Shown here one piece after another: positions 1 through 5,513 of a DNA stretch of 5,513 nucleotides. Numbering within the stretch: position 1 is the first letter of the stretch; every line of letters begins with the position of its first letter. A program made the translations under genes and the position numbers. The notes beneath the pieces are model-generated. The model saw only the letters and a list, made by a program, of their open reading frames with translations. It was not told the DNA's origin and did not search any database. The stretch covers positions 1-5,513 of the forward strand of contig DASYSA010000255.1 of the NCBI GenBank assembly GCA_036003885.1. The letters run 5' to 3'. This DNA is from DASYSA01 sp036003885. Lineage in GTDB: Bacteria > Acidobacteriota > Blastocatellia > UBA7656.

Positions 1-2265
1 GGAAATGGAGCTCACGTATGGATATTCTTTACTGACCCAACGCCGGCTGCCTGGGCGCGACGACTCGCGAGCGCTCTGTTGACCCGCACAATGGAGCGGC
101 GTTACACAATGGGCCTTGATTCCTATGATCGTTTGTTCCCAAGTCAGGACACGATGCCCAAGGGCGGTTTCGGAAACCTGATAGCCCTGCCTCTGCAGCG
201 CGGTCCTCGGGAAAATGGCAACAGCGTCTTCGTCGACAATCAGCTTCAACCTTACGAGGATCAGTGGGCGTTCCTCTCTTCGATCAGACGACTAAGGCAG
301 GACGAAGTTCAAGCGCTCATCCGCGCCACAATTCTAACCGACGATATTATCGGTGTGCGACGGAGCACATTCGAAAACGACGAATCGAGTGATCCGTGGA
401 CCCTGCCGCCTTCCGGTCGGTTACGCACTGGAGTGATCGAAGGACCGTTGCCCCGCAGTGTATCAATCCAGCGCGGCAATATGGTTTACGTCGAAAAGAA
501 GGATTTGCCGGCGGCGTTTCTGGATCGCCTGATTCGGCTGGCGGCTTTTCAAAATCCTGAATTCTACAGTGCTCAAGCAATGCGGTTCTCGACCTTTGCC
601 AAGCCACGGGTTATCGCTTGCGCGGAAGAGTTTGATCATCACATCGCTCTGCCCCGCGGCTTACTGAAAGAGCTCCTTGAACTGTTCGAAAGCCACGGAA
701 TCGCTGCCGAAGTATCAGACCATCGGTTTGGCGGCAGCCCTATCGAGGTCGAGTTTCACGGAGACCTTCGGCCGGGTCAGAAGGAGGCTACGAACGAGCT
801 CGCTCGTTTTGATGACGGAGTTCTCTGCGCTCCGACAGCGTTCGGCAAGACGGCGGTAGCGGCGCGGCTAATAGCAATACGAAAAGTGAACACGCTTGTC
901 CTCGTTCATCGACGTCATTTGATGGATCAGTGGCGAGAGCGGCTGGCGCTGTTCTTAGGCCGCAGCACCAGGGACATCGGTCAAATTGGCGGAGGCAAGA
1001 CTTTTCGAACTGAATGCATCGATGTGGCAGTCATTCAAAGCCTGATCCGAAAGGGCGAGGTAAAAGACCTCGTTGCCGAATATGGTCAGGTAATCGTGGA
1101 TGAGTGCCACCACGTCTCTGCCTTCAGTTTCGAGCGAGTGCTGAGAACGGTCAAGGCAAAGTACGTTGTTGGACTGACAGCGACCCCTGTCCGTAAAGAC
1201 GGCCACCACCCTATTATCCTTATGCAATGTGGGCCGATTCGCTTCAATGTGGGCAGCAAGAAGCAGGCAGCCAATTCAGGTATTCAACACGAGGTCGTAC
1301 CGAGATTGACTGAGTTCAACGTGCCTCCTGAATGGAGCGGCATCGGAATACAGGAGATGTATGCTGCTCTGGTCAACGATGACGAGCGAACTGAACTCAT
1401 CATCACCGATGTTGTGAACGCCATCGAGAACGGCCGCGTTCCACTTCTGCTTACGGAGCGCACGGACCACGTACAACTCTTCGTCGAGAGGCTGTCGCGC
1501 CGTGTGCCGAACGTATTCGTTATGAAGGGCGGAATGGGCAAGAAGCAACGGGATGCGCTTGCTTCGCAGATCAAGGCAGTGCCCGAAGGTCAGCAACGGA
1601 TTATCGTCGCGACTGGACGCTACATTGGCGAAGGTTTTGACGATGCTCGGTTGGACACGCTCTTCCTGGCAATGCCGATCTCATGGCGAGGCACTCTGCA
1701 GCAGTATGTCGGTAGATTGCATCGCCTTCACGAGAACAAACACGTTGTCCAAGTCTATGACTACGTCGACTCGTGCGTGCCGATGTTGAATCGCATGTAC
1801 GAGAAGCGGTTGAAGGCATACAAGGCGGTCGGCTATACAGTGGCGCGGCCCTCTGACGCGGAAGATGCGCAGGCTGATCTCCGGTTCGCCGAAATTGAAC
1901 ACATTGCGGTTCGAGAAGCGATCATTTTTGAGGAAGCGCGAGGTTGCAGGGTCGAAAGCGTCGAGAGCGATGCTCGCGGCTTCGATCTTGTTTCGCGACG
2001 CGCTGATGTTTCGCTCGAAGAGATCGACACACGGTTCATCGAAGTGAAGGGACGAGCCGGAGTCGGCGAAATCGCACTCACGGCTAACGAGTACAAGGCG
2101 GCTCAGAGCTTGGGCGATGAGTACTGGCTGTACGTCGTATTCAACTGCGCGTCTGGGCCTGAGGTGACTACCATCCAGAATCCCGCCAGGCTCGAGTGGG
2201 AAGCATTATCAAAGATTGATTGCTATCGCATCGGAGCGGAAGGGCTACTCCAAGGGACGAGCTAA
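1..2265 (+). CDS. TOTE-type primase–SF2 helicase–DUF3883 nuclease fusion, 5'-truncated by the window edge
   Basis: The frame is open from base 1 to the TAA at 2263-2265, giving 754 visible residues (numbered from base 1). Residues 1-120 are the C-terminal half of an archaeo-eukaryotic primase domain of the TOTE conflict-system family: GNGAHVWIFF carries the motif II His (H5), FPSQD the motif III Asp (D50), followed by KGGFGNLIALPLQ and GNSVFVD. The acidic DxD motif must lie upstream, outside the window. Residues 180-250 (NPEFYSAQAMR, then LPRG) form the linker region seen in these proteins. The helicase core has Walker A APTAFGKTA (K283), DECH (367-370), GLTATP (391-396), motif V near 537-547 and motif VI QQYVGRLHR (567-575). 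The C-terminus (about 630-740) has GFD (D662) and FIEVKG (E681, K683), then EYWLYVVFNC: a DUF3883-like PD-(D/E)xK fold. No key helicase residue is missing. A role in conflict with invading nucleic acids is predicted for the family; the action here is inferred. Confidence 0.9.
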   Translation, partial: GNGAHVWIFFTDPTPAAWARRLASALLTRTMERRYTMGLDSYDRLFPSQDTMPKGGFGNLIALPLQRGPRENGNSVFVDNQLQPYEDQWAFLSSIRRLRQDEVQALIRATILTDDIIGVRRSTFENDESSDPWTLPPSGRLRTGVIEGPLPRSVSIQRGNMVYVEKKDLPAAFLDRLIRLAAFQNPEFYSAQAMRFSTFAKPRVIACAEEFDHHIALPRGLLKELLELFESHGIAAEVSDHRFGGSPIEVEFHGDLRPGQKEATNELARFDDGVLCAPTAFGKTAVAARLIAIRKVNTLVLVHRRHLMDQWRERLALFLGRSTRDIGQIGGGKTFRTECIDVAVIQSLIRKGEVKDLVAEYGQVIVDECHHVSAFSFERVLRTVKAKYVVGLTATPVRKDGHHPIILMQCGPIRFNVGSKKQAANSGIQHEVVPRLTEFNVPPEWSGIGIQEMYAALVNDDERTELIITDVVNAIENGRVPLLLTERTDHVQLFVERLSRRVPNVFVMKGGMGKKQRDALASQIKAVPEGQQRIIVATGRYIGEGFDDARLDTLFLAMPISWRGTLQQYVGRLHRLHENKHVVQVYDYVDSCVPMLNRMYEKRLKAYKAVGYTVARPSDAEDAQADLRFAEIEHIAVREAIIFEEARGCRVESVESDARGFDLVSRRADVSLEEIDTRFIEVKGRAGVGEIALTANEYKAAQSLGDEYWLYVVFNCASGPEVTTIQNPARLEWEALSKIDCYRIGAEGLLQGTS

Positions 2266-2293
2266 TTAATGCGCCGTCCCATTGCAATCACTG

Positions 2294-2354
2294 ACTCCGG
2301 TCGGTATGACCTTCTGCTATAGCTTAAAAACTGTGACCGAATTGTGTCCGGAGT
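2294..2354. repeat. Imperfect inverted repeat downstream of the helicase gene
   Basis: ACTCCGG at 2294-2300 is matched by CCGGAGT at 2348-2354. Just inside, TCGGT (2301-2305) is matched by ACCGA (2336-2340), with a 7-base bulge on the right arm. It starts 28 bases after the helicase stop codon. There is no T-run after it, so it is not a standard intrinsic terminator. It could be a structured 3' end or a recombinase arm site; neither can be shown. Confidence 0.35.
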
Positions 2355-2399
2355 TCTTAGAAACAAAGCGAAATAGATGCACCTCCGTTCGCTAGTTGA

Positions 2400-2433
2400 T
2401 CATTTGCCGGTGGCTGCAACTCGTAGCAAATGA
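2400..2433. repeat. 8-bp inverted repeat
   Basis: TCATTTGC (2400-2407) and GCAAATGA (2426-2433) are perfect inverted arms with 18 bases between them. The repeat lies about 55 bases before the tRNA 3' piece, where arm-type sites or a transcript end of an integrated element could sit. No T-run follows. Its role is unknown and chance occurrence is possible. Confidence 0.35.
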
Positions 2434-2486
2434 CTGTAATTGTCAACAGGTGCCGCTCAGTTCACCCAACTTTGAAACGGCGTTCT

Positions 2487-2536
2487 GCGGACTCATAATC
2501 CTTTGGTTGGAAGTTCGAATCTTCCAGGGGCCACCA
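2487..2536 (+). tRNA. 3' fragment of a tRNA gene with CAU anticodon (Met/Ile2 type), probable attachment site
   Basis: An anticodon arm (2487-2503) has loop CTCATAA with CAT at 2494-2496. A 5-base variable region (2504-2508) is followed by a perfect T-arm: GGAAG, loop TTCGAAT, CTTCC (2509-2525). The acceptor 3' strand AGGGGCC (2526-2532), discriminator A and encoded CCA (2534-2536) complete it. From anticodon to CCA end is exactly 42 bases, as in standard tRNA numbering. The anticodon stem has one C×T mismatch and one G·T pair. Upstream there is no D-arm and no acceptor 5' strand (GGCCCCT expected), so the 5' half is missing. The likeliest explanation is a displaced tRNA 3' end left by site-specific integration. 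It is not expected to yield a functional tRNA. Confidence 0.75.
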
Positions 2537-2579
2537 ATCTCATCTCTAATTTACAGACCGTGAGCGCTGGTCTTCATCG

Positions 2580-2716
2580 TCAATTGTGGCATTGTGGCAG
2601 TTTCTTTCCGCGCGTTAAATACGAAGCGGTTTGAACGGCTTCTACAGCTTTCCTCTTGCCCTCATCGGTAGCGTTGGGTATCGCTCGGTCATTGCCGTCG
2701 TCTTATGGCCGATACT
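2580..2716 (-). pseudogene. C-terminal remnant of a tyrosine recombinase/integrase, frameshifted
   Basis: Reading the minus strand from 2716 to 2678 gives SIGHKTTAMTERY, the block around the second catalytic His/Trp position and the catalytic Tyr of tyrosine recombinases (GH-K-x-MTxRY). The natural continuation is in another frame: ATDEGKRKAVEA from 2672 downward, then about 18 residues to a TGA at 2580-2582. Restoring one base between 2673 and 2678 would give MTERY(T/H)xATDEGKRKAVEA, the usual form of this C-terminus. Farther upstream (right of 2716) I could not follow the integrase; stops appear in every frame and no HxLRHT box is clear. The gene is therefore dead and mostly eroded. It ends 44 bases from the CCA of the tRNA fragment, the classic integrase/attachment-site spacing. 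It may be phage, ICE or island derived. Confidence 0.7.
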
Positions 2717-3200
2717 CAATGCTGTTTGACATTGGCGTTCTGTGATCTAGTTCCCCTCGACCAGGCATCCCAAGCTCAAAGCACGATCCCTCAGACCTTC
2801 GAGCCTCGCGTGAACCAAAGTGAGTCACATTGGGGCATCGATACGGCCATTCCAGCTGCAAATCTATGGACTTCCAAGAGCTTGAACATAACCTCACCGA
2901 CGAAGAGGTCGGCCATAGGTCGCCAGGTTTCTGAGGGTCTCCGCCAAATCGACTGATCTTGCCAGTCCGACCAGAATCCTCCTATGTAAACAAACTGAGC
3001 CCTTTTGTACATTCGCCACGCTTCGACGTAATGTGCGATCGAAGCGAAGGAAAGACCCGGGGAGGCGGCATCGTTATTGAGGCAGCCGAATTATGGCGGA
3101 ACGCCGCAAGCATGTCAAAACCCGGCGACTGGGCGCGCAACATCGGAAAACTGCCGAAAGTAATATGGCCCAGGCTTTCCCATCTTAAGAAGCCAGAAGG

Positions 3201-3233
3201 CGAAAAAGAAGGGAGGGTCAAAGGATCTCCCTT
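3201..3233 (-). terminator. Candidate intrinsic terminator on the minus strand
   Basis: AAGGGAG (3209-3215) pairs perfectly with CTCCCTT (3227-3233) across an 11-base loop. Read on the minus strand, the stem is followed by CTTTTTCG, a short T-run, which is the layout of a weak rho-independent terminator. On the plus strand no T-run follows. No minus-strand gene is visible that would need it, so it may stop antisense transcription ahead of the propeller gene, be a leftover, or be chance. Confidence 0.35.
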
Positions 3234-3324
3234 CGAATGGCAGTCGCCAACGCCTCGATCAAGGTTTGAAGTTTTCCACACAATCGCTTGGTAGCTTCCT
3301 CCCGGCCACCCAGCAAGCTGAATT

Positions 3325-3334
3325 GGAAGGAGAG
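3325..3334 (+). promoter_or_regulatory. Ribosome binding site that sets the GTG start at 3339
   Basis: GGAAGGAGAG is a strong Shine-Dalgarno sequence. AAGGAG ends 6 bases before GTG at 3339-3341. This favours the GTG start over an in-frame TTG at 3288, which has no such site and would put 17 charged and polar residues in front of the signal peptide. Confidence 0.75.
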
Positions 3335-3338
3335 AATC

Positions 3339-5027
3339 GTGAATATTTATCAAACTTCATCAAAGATTGCCTCAACCTTGACCGCTTTATTGTTCGCAGC
3401 CTTATTTGTCCCCGGCAATCTATCGAGCCGGCTTTCAACGCACGCTCAAGAATTGGAAACGCAAGCTGCGGGGGATCTGGATCCTATTTTCGGAAACGGA
3501 GGAAGGGCAATGGCAGACTTTGCGGGCAAGGAGACCCAGGGGTCAGCGCTCGCAATCCAACCGGACGGAAAACTAATTGAAGTCGGATCTGTCGCTAATG
3601 CTACTACTGACATCGCCATGGCGCGCTTCAACACGGACGGGACACTCGATTTCAGCTTCGGCAGCGGCGGCATAGTGATGACCGACATCAACGGCACCGA
3701 CAACTCCGCGGCCGCAGTAGCCTTGCAGCCGGATGGACGAATAGTGGTCGCGGGCAGCGCGCGAGACGGCAGCAACAATCAGTCGTTGGATTTTGCGTTA
3801 ACGCGCTACAACGCTGACGGAAGCCTCGATCCCAGCTTTGGAGTCAGCGGAAAAGTGAGGACAGACTTGACGGGCCGCGCTGACGTCGCTACCTCGTTGG
3901 CGATCATGTCTGGCGGCCGCTTGCTGGTTGGAGGCCAGACCTTCGATGCGACAAACGGCGGGTCCAATGACGCCGTGCTCGTCGCCTATACGCAGGGCGG
4001 CAGCCTGGATACAACTTTCGGAACCGGCGGCAAAGTAATCAACGATGTGGCCGGCTTCGCCGAAAGGATCAACTGTCTGGCAATCCAGGCCGACGGCAAG
4101 ATCGCGGCGGGCGGCTTCGCTAACTTGTCTGCGGGCGAATCATCCCAAACGTTCGCCCTGCTTCGTTACAACCCGAATGGAACGCCTGATCAAAGCTTCG
4201 GGACCGGCGGCAAGGTGACAACTATGTTTTCGGGTCAGGAAGAAGCTCGAGCGATCGCGATTCTAACAAACGGAAAAATTGTACTGGCCGGTTCGACATT
4301 CGCAAATCAGGGAGACTTCGCGGTTGCTCGATACAATTCAGACGGGTCGCTCGACACAGCATTCGGGGTGGGTGGAAAGGTCACGACAGATTTCACCGGG
4401 AACATTGATGTGGGACGCGCGATCAGCTTGCAGGCAGACAATAAGATCATTGCCGGCGGGTGGACCGCCCGCAGCAACGACAGCAATACTCGCGACTTCG
4501 CGCTTGCGCGCTACAGCGCCGATGGCAGCCTCGACAACAGTTTCGGCACGGCCGGAAAGCTCACTACTGACTTTGAGGGACTGGGCGATCTTGGATCGGC
4601 GATGCTCGTGCAGACGGACGGCAAACTCGTCTTTGCCGGCTCTGCAACGCACTCGACGGGACCCAGCACAAGCACATTCAGAATGGTGATGGCTCGCTAC
4701 ACGATTGGCGGCGCCGGTGCTCCGGGCTTCTCGCTTGCATTCGACGAGTCTCCGTTGACCGGGGACCGCGGCACTAAGATTAGCTTTCATGTGCTCATCA
4801 ACCGCACTGGCGGATTCACCGGGAATGTGACCATCACCCCCCCCGACGGCTCGGTGATTGGCGTCAAGGTCAAGCCCGGTGACGCGGTCACAGCTACCGA
4901 CGATTCCATCAAATTCAAATTGAAGATCAAGGCGGGGGCGATTCCGGGGCACTACGCGCTTACCTTCGCCGGCCACGATGATTCAGGCCACACCGCAACC
5001 GCAACTATCGGCGTTGTGATTCAGTAA
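3339..5027 (+). CDS. Secreted delta-60 repeat (DUF5122-like) seven-bladed propeller protein with C-terminal Ig-like domain
   Basis: The protein is 562 residues from a GTG start with a good ribosome binding site. Residues 1-38 look like a Sec signal peptide: one early Lys, a hydrophobic core (STLTALLFAALFVPG) and a possible cleavage site after THA. Seven repeats of 55-60 residues follow, each beginning LDxxFGxGGK: LDPIFG, LDFSFG, LDPSFG, LDTTFG, PDQSFG, LDTAFG and LDNSFG at residues 47, 103, 163, 223, 283, 338 and 398. Each also has a (Q)xDGKIxxAG strand and an ARYNxDGS strand. This is the delta-60 repeat pattern (TIGR02608), predicted to fold as beta-propeller blades; seven copies would close one propeller. 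Residues 463-562 have alternating hydrophobic strands (GFTGNVTI, KFKLKIKAG, GHYALTFAG) and resemble an extracellular Ig-like domain. No lipobox or catalytic motif is seen, so it is probably secreted or surface-bound with a binding role. The exact function is unknown. Confidence 0.88.
   Translation: MNIYQTSSKIASTLTALLFAALFVPGNLSSRLSTHAQELETQAAGDLDPIFGNGGRAMADFAGKETQGSALAIQPDGKLIEVGSVANATTDIAMARFNTDGTLDFSFGSGGIVMTDINGTDNSAAAVALQPDGRIVVAGSARDGSNNQSLDFALTRYNADGSLDPSFGVSGKVRTDLTGRADVATSLAIMSGGRLLVGGQTFDATNGGSNDAVLVAYTQGGSLDTTFGTGGKVINDVAGFAERINCLAIQADGKIAAGGFANLSAGESSQTFALLRYNPNGTPDQSFGTGGKVTTMFSGQEEARAIAILTNGKIVLAGSTFANQGDFAVARYNSDGSLDTAFGVGGKVTTDFTGNIDVGRAISLQADNKIIAGGWTARSNDSNTRDFALARYSADGSLDNSFGTAGKLTTDFEGLGDLGSAMLVQTDGKLVFAGSATHSTGPSTSTFRMVMARYTIGGAGAPGFSLAFDESPLTGDRGTKISFHVLINRTGGFTGNVTITPPDGSVIGVKVKPGDAVTATDDSIKFKLKIKAGAIPGHYALTFAGHDDSGHTATATIGVVIQ
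3477..4703 (+). repeat. Seven tandem delta-60 protein repeats
   Basis: The repeats are seven coding units of roughly 165-180 bases, recognisable by a recurring LDxxFGxGGK block (for example aactttcggaaccggcggca near 4013). At DNA level the copies have diverged except in that block, so this is an old protein repeat array rather than a recent tandem duplication. Unit 3 (IMSGGRL, LVAYTQGG) departs most from the consensus. Confidence 0.8.
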
Positions 5028-5128
5028 GCGCTGTTCACCGGAGTTTCAACTGCTTCGAACGGCTCTTCGGTCGTCGACGGGAGCGTTTCCTATCAACTGG
5101 CTGAGCAATTCGGCCCAACAAACCTAAC

Positions 5129-5192
5129 GGAGGATAACGTAAAAACCCAAATCTGTTTCGTAGCGGTCGCGATGCTCGTATTCTTCCATTGA
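5129..5192 (+). pseudogene. Possible vestigial gene start (RBS plus signal-peptide-like leader without a start codon)
   Basis: GGAGG at 5129-5133 stands 5 bases before a codon GTA (5139-5141). From there the frame reads KTQICFVAVAMLVFF, then His and TGA at 5190-5192. A basic residue followed by a hydrophobic run resembles the first half of a signal peptide, as if an ATG or GTG had mutated to GTA and the rest had been lost. It lies between two convergent genes. The stretch is very short, so chance cannot be excluded. Confidence 0.2.
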
Positions 5193-5268
5193 AACCTCGG
5201 TCTTCCAGACATGTTAATCGTCCCGGCGTTCCCCTGGTAATTCCGTTGTTGTGCGCGACTGCAATCCC

Positions 5269-5513
5269 TCACGGCTTCTTGTGGTTCTTGAAGAATCTCA
5301 CAATCTCGTCTGGCTCCCAGGACAGGTAGACGTGCCCATCGGGATGAGTGATTTGCTTGACTGGTGTATCTGTCGTCGATTGATAGAGCCGGCAGGTAGT
5401 TCCACCCGGTGCGCCGCTTGGTATTGGGCATTGCTTTCCCGGATCGGGCGCGTGGTTAATCTGCTGGGCTTTATCAATAGTGGCTTGAACGGCGTCGGGA
5501 GCGTTGCCATTTG
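5269..5513 (-). CDS. C-terminal end of an alpha/beta hydrolase, PHB depolymerase/feruloyl esterase-like (partial)
   Basis: This minus-strand frame is open from the window edge to TGA at 5269-5271 and shows 80 residues; its start lies beyond the right edge. It contains VQATIDKAQQIN, a helix found late in esterases of the PHB depolymerase (LpqC-like) family, then PSGAPGGTTCRLY, TPVKQITHPDGHVY, and a final helix PDEIVRFFKNHKKP. In that family the Gly-His of a (G/H)xxGH-(V/T)-(Y/W) block is the catalytic His of the Ser-Asp-His triad; here it would be H60 (codon 5332-5334). The Ser and Asp lie outside the window. Two Cys residues (28 and 40) could form a disulfide in an exported enzyme. The substrate cannot be told; polyester, feruloyl or acetyl-xylan esters are possible. 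It is convergent with the propeller gene and separated by 241 bases. Confidence 0.65.
   Translation of the reverse strand, partial: NGNAPDAVQATIDKAQQINHAPDPGKQCPIPSGAPGGTTCRLYQSTTDTPVKQITHPDGHVYLSWEPDEIVRFFKNHKKP

Larger units (their letters stand above)
2717..3338. other. Long stretch with no recognisable gene
   Basis: Short open frames exist on both strands (for example 2705-2956 and 2959-3294 on +, 2982-3353 on -). None has a convincing ribosome binding site or recognisable motif, and they overlap one another antiparallel. The left part probably contains eroded sequence of the element that carried the integrase remnant. The right part must hold the promoter of the propeller gene, but I see no clear -35/-10 pair. 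A small hairpin CCGAC-6-GTCGG lies at 2897-2912, and a stronger one at 3209-3233 is listed separately. Confidence 0.6.

Noticed and set aside
79..2265. TTG at 79 as the start of the helicase protein
   Set aside because: The same frame is open to base 1 and encodes the conserved GNGAHVWIFF motif of the primase domain, so 79 is internal to a gene that starts off-window.
2446..2536. A complete tRNA using GCTCAGTT at 2455-2462 as the D-arm
   Set aside because: The D-arm candidate is 12-15 bases too far from the anticodon, and the bases before it cannot pair with AGGGGCC. A start near 2459-2461 also fails, with only about 3 of 7 acceptor pairs.
2555..2573. AGACC/GGTCT hairpin as a tRNA terminator
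   Set aside because: The stem is only 5 bp with a 9-base loop and no T-run follows.
2703..3012. Minus-strand frames 2703-2897 and 2791-3012 as the rest of the integrase
   Set aside because: Neither shows a tyrosine-recombinase box such as HxLRHT, and neither is in the frame of GHKTTAMTERY; only 2580-2716 can be supported.
3288..3338. TTG at 3288 as the start of the propeller protein
   Set aside because: It has no ribosome binding site and adds a polar, charged stretch before the signal peptide; GTG at 3339 has a strong one at the right distance.
2959..3353. Overlapping frames 2959-3294 (+) and 2982-3353 (-) as genes
   Set aside because: They lie antiparallel on the same bases, have no recognisable motif and no good ribosome binding site.
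3477..4703. CRISPR or recent tandem DNA duplication
   Set aside because: The units are 165-180 bases, diverged at DNA level and in frame with a protein repeat; there are no short identical repeats with spacers.
4338..4976. 212-residue minus-strand frame inside the propeller gene
   Set aside because: It is an antisense shadow of the GC-rich repeat coding region; the plus strand carries the regular LDxxFG repeats.
5093..5510. Minus-strand frames 5093-5431 and 5298-5510
   Set aside because: They overlap the frame that reads as a hydrolase C-terminus, and their translations show no family-like pattern.

Overview
The window looks like bacterial DNA of moderately high GC from an accessory or hypervariable chromosomal region. 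A secreted delta-60-repeat propeller, a PHB-depolymerase-like hydrolase and a TOTE-type primase-helicase together would suit a soil or sediment bacterium such as an Acidobacteriota member. That taxonomic guess is inference from gene content only.

Layout. (a) 1-2265, + strand: the 3' part of a large single-chain protein. It has the end of an archaeo-eukaryotic-type primase (AEP) domain of the TOTE conflict-system family, a complete superfamily II helicase, and a C-terminal DUF3883-like PD-(D/E)xK nuclease fold. The reading frame is open from base 1, so the true start lies left of the window. (b) 2266-2486: non-coding, with two inverted repeats. (c) About 2487-2536, + strand: the 3' part of a tRNA gene with anticodon CAU, running from the anticodon arm to the encoded CCA, with no 5' half. 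(d) 2580-2716, - strand: the frameshifted C-terminal end of a tyrosine integrase, pointing at the tRNA piece. (e) 2717-3338: about 620 bases with no recognisable gene. (f) 3339-5027, + strand: a secreted protein with seven delta-60 repeats and an Ig-like C-terminal domain. (g) 5028-5268: a short non-coding gap holding a possible vestigial gene start. (h) 5269-5513, - strand: the C-terminal 80 codons of an alpha/beta hydrolase of the PHB depolymerase/feruloyl esterase type, converging on (f).

How it fits together. A tRNA 3' piece next to a decayed tyrosine integrase is the usual footprint of elements that integrate at tRNA 3' ends. The orientation of the tRNA piece puts the element that displaced it on the left, so the TOTE-type gene would be cargo at the right end of that element. 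The integrase remnant on the right of the piece would then belong to a second, older element in a tandem array. Genes (f) and (h) look like ordinary host envelope or secretion functions and need not be related to the mobile part.
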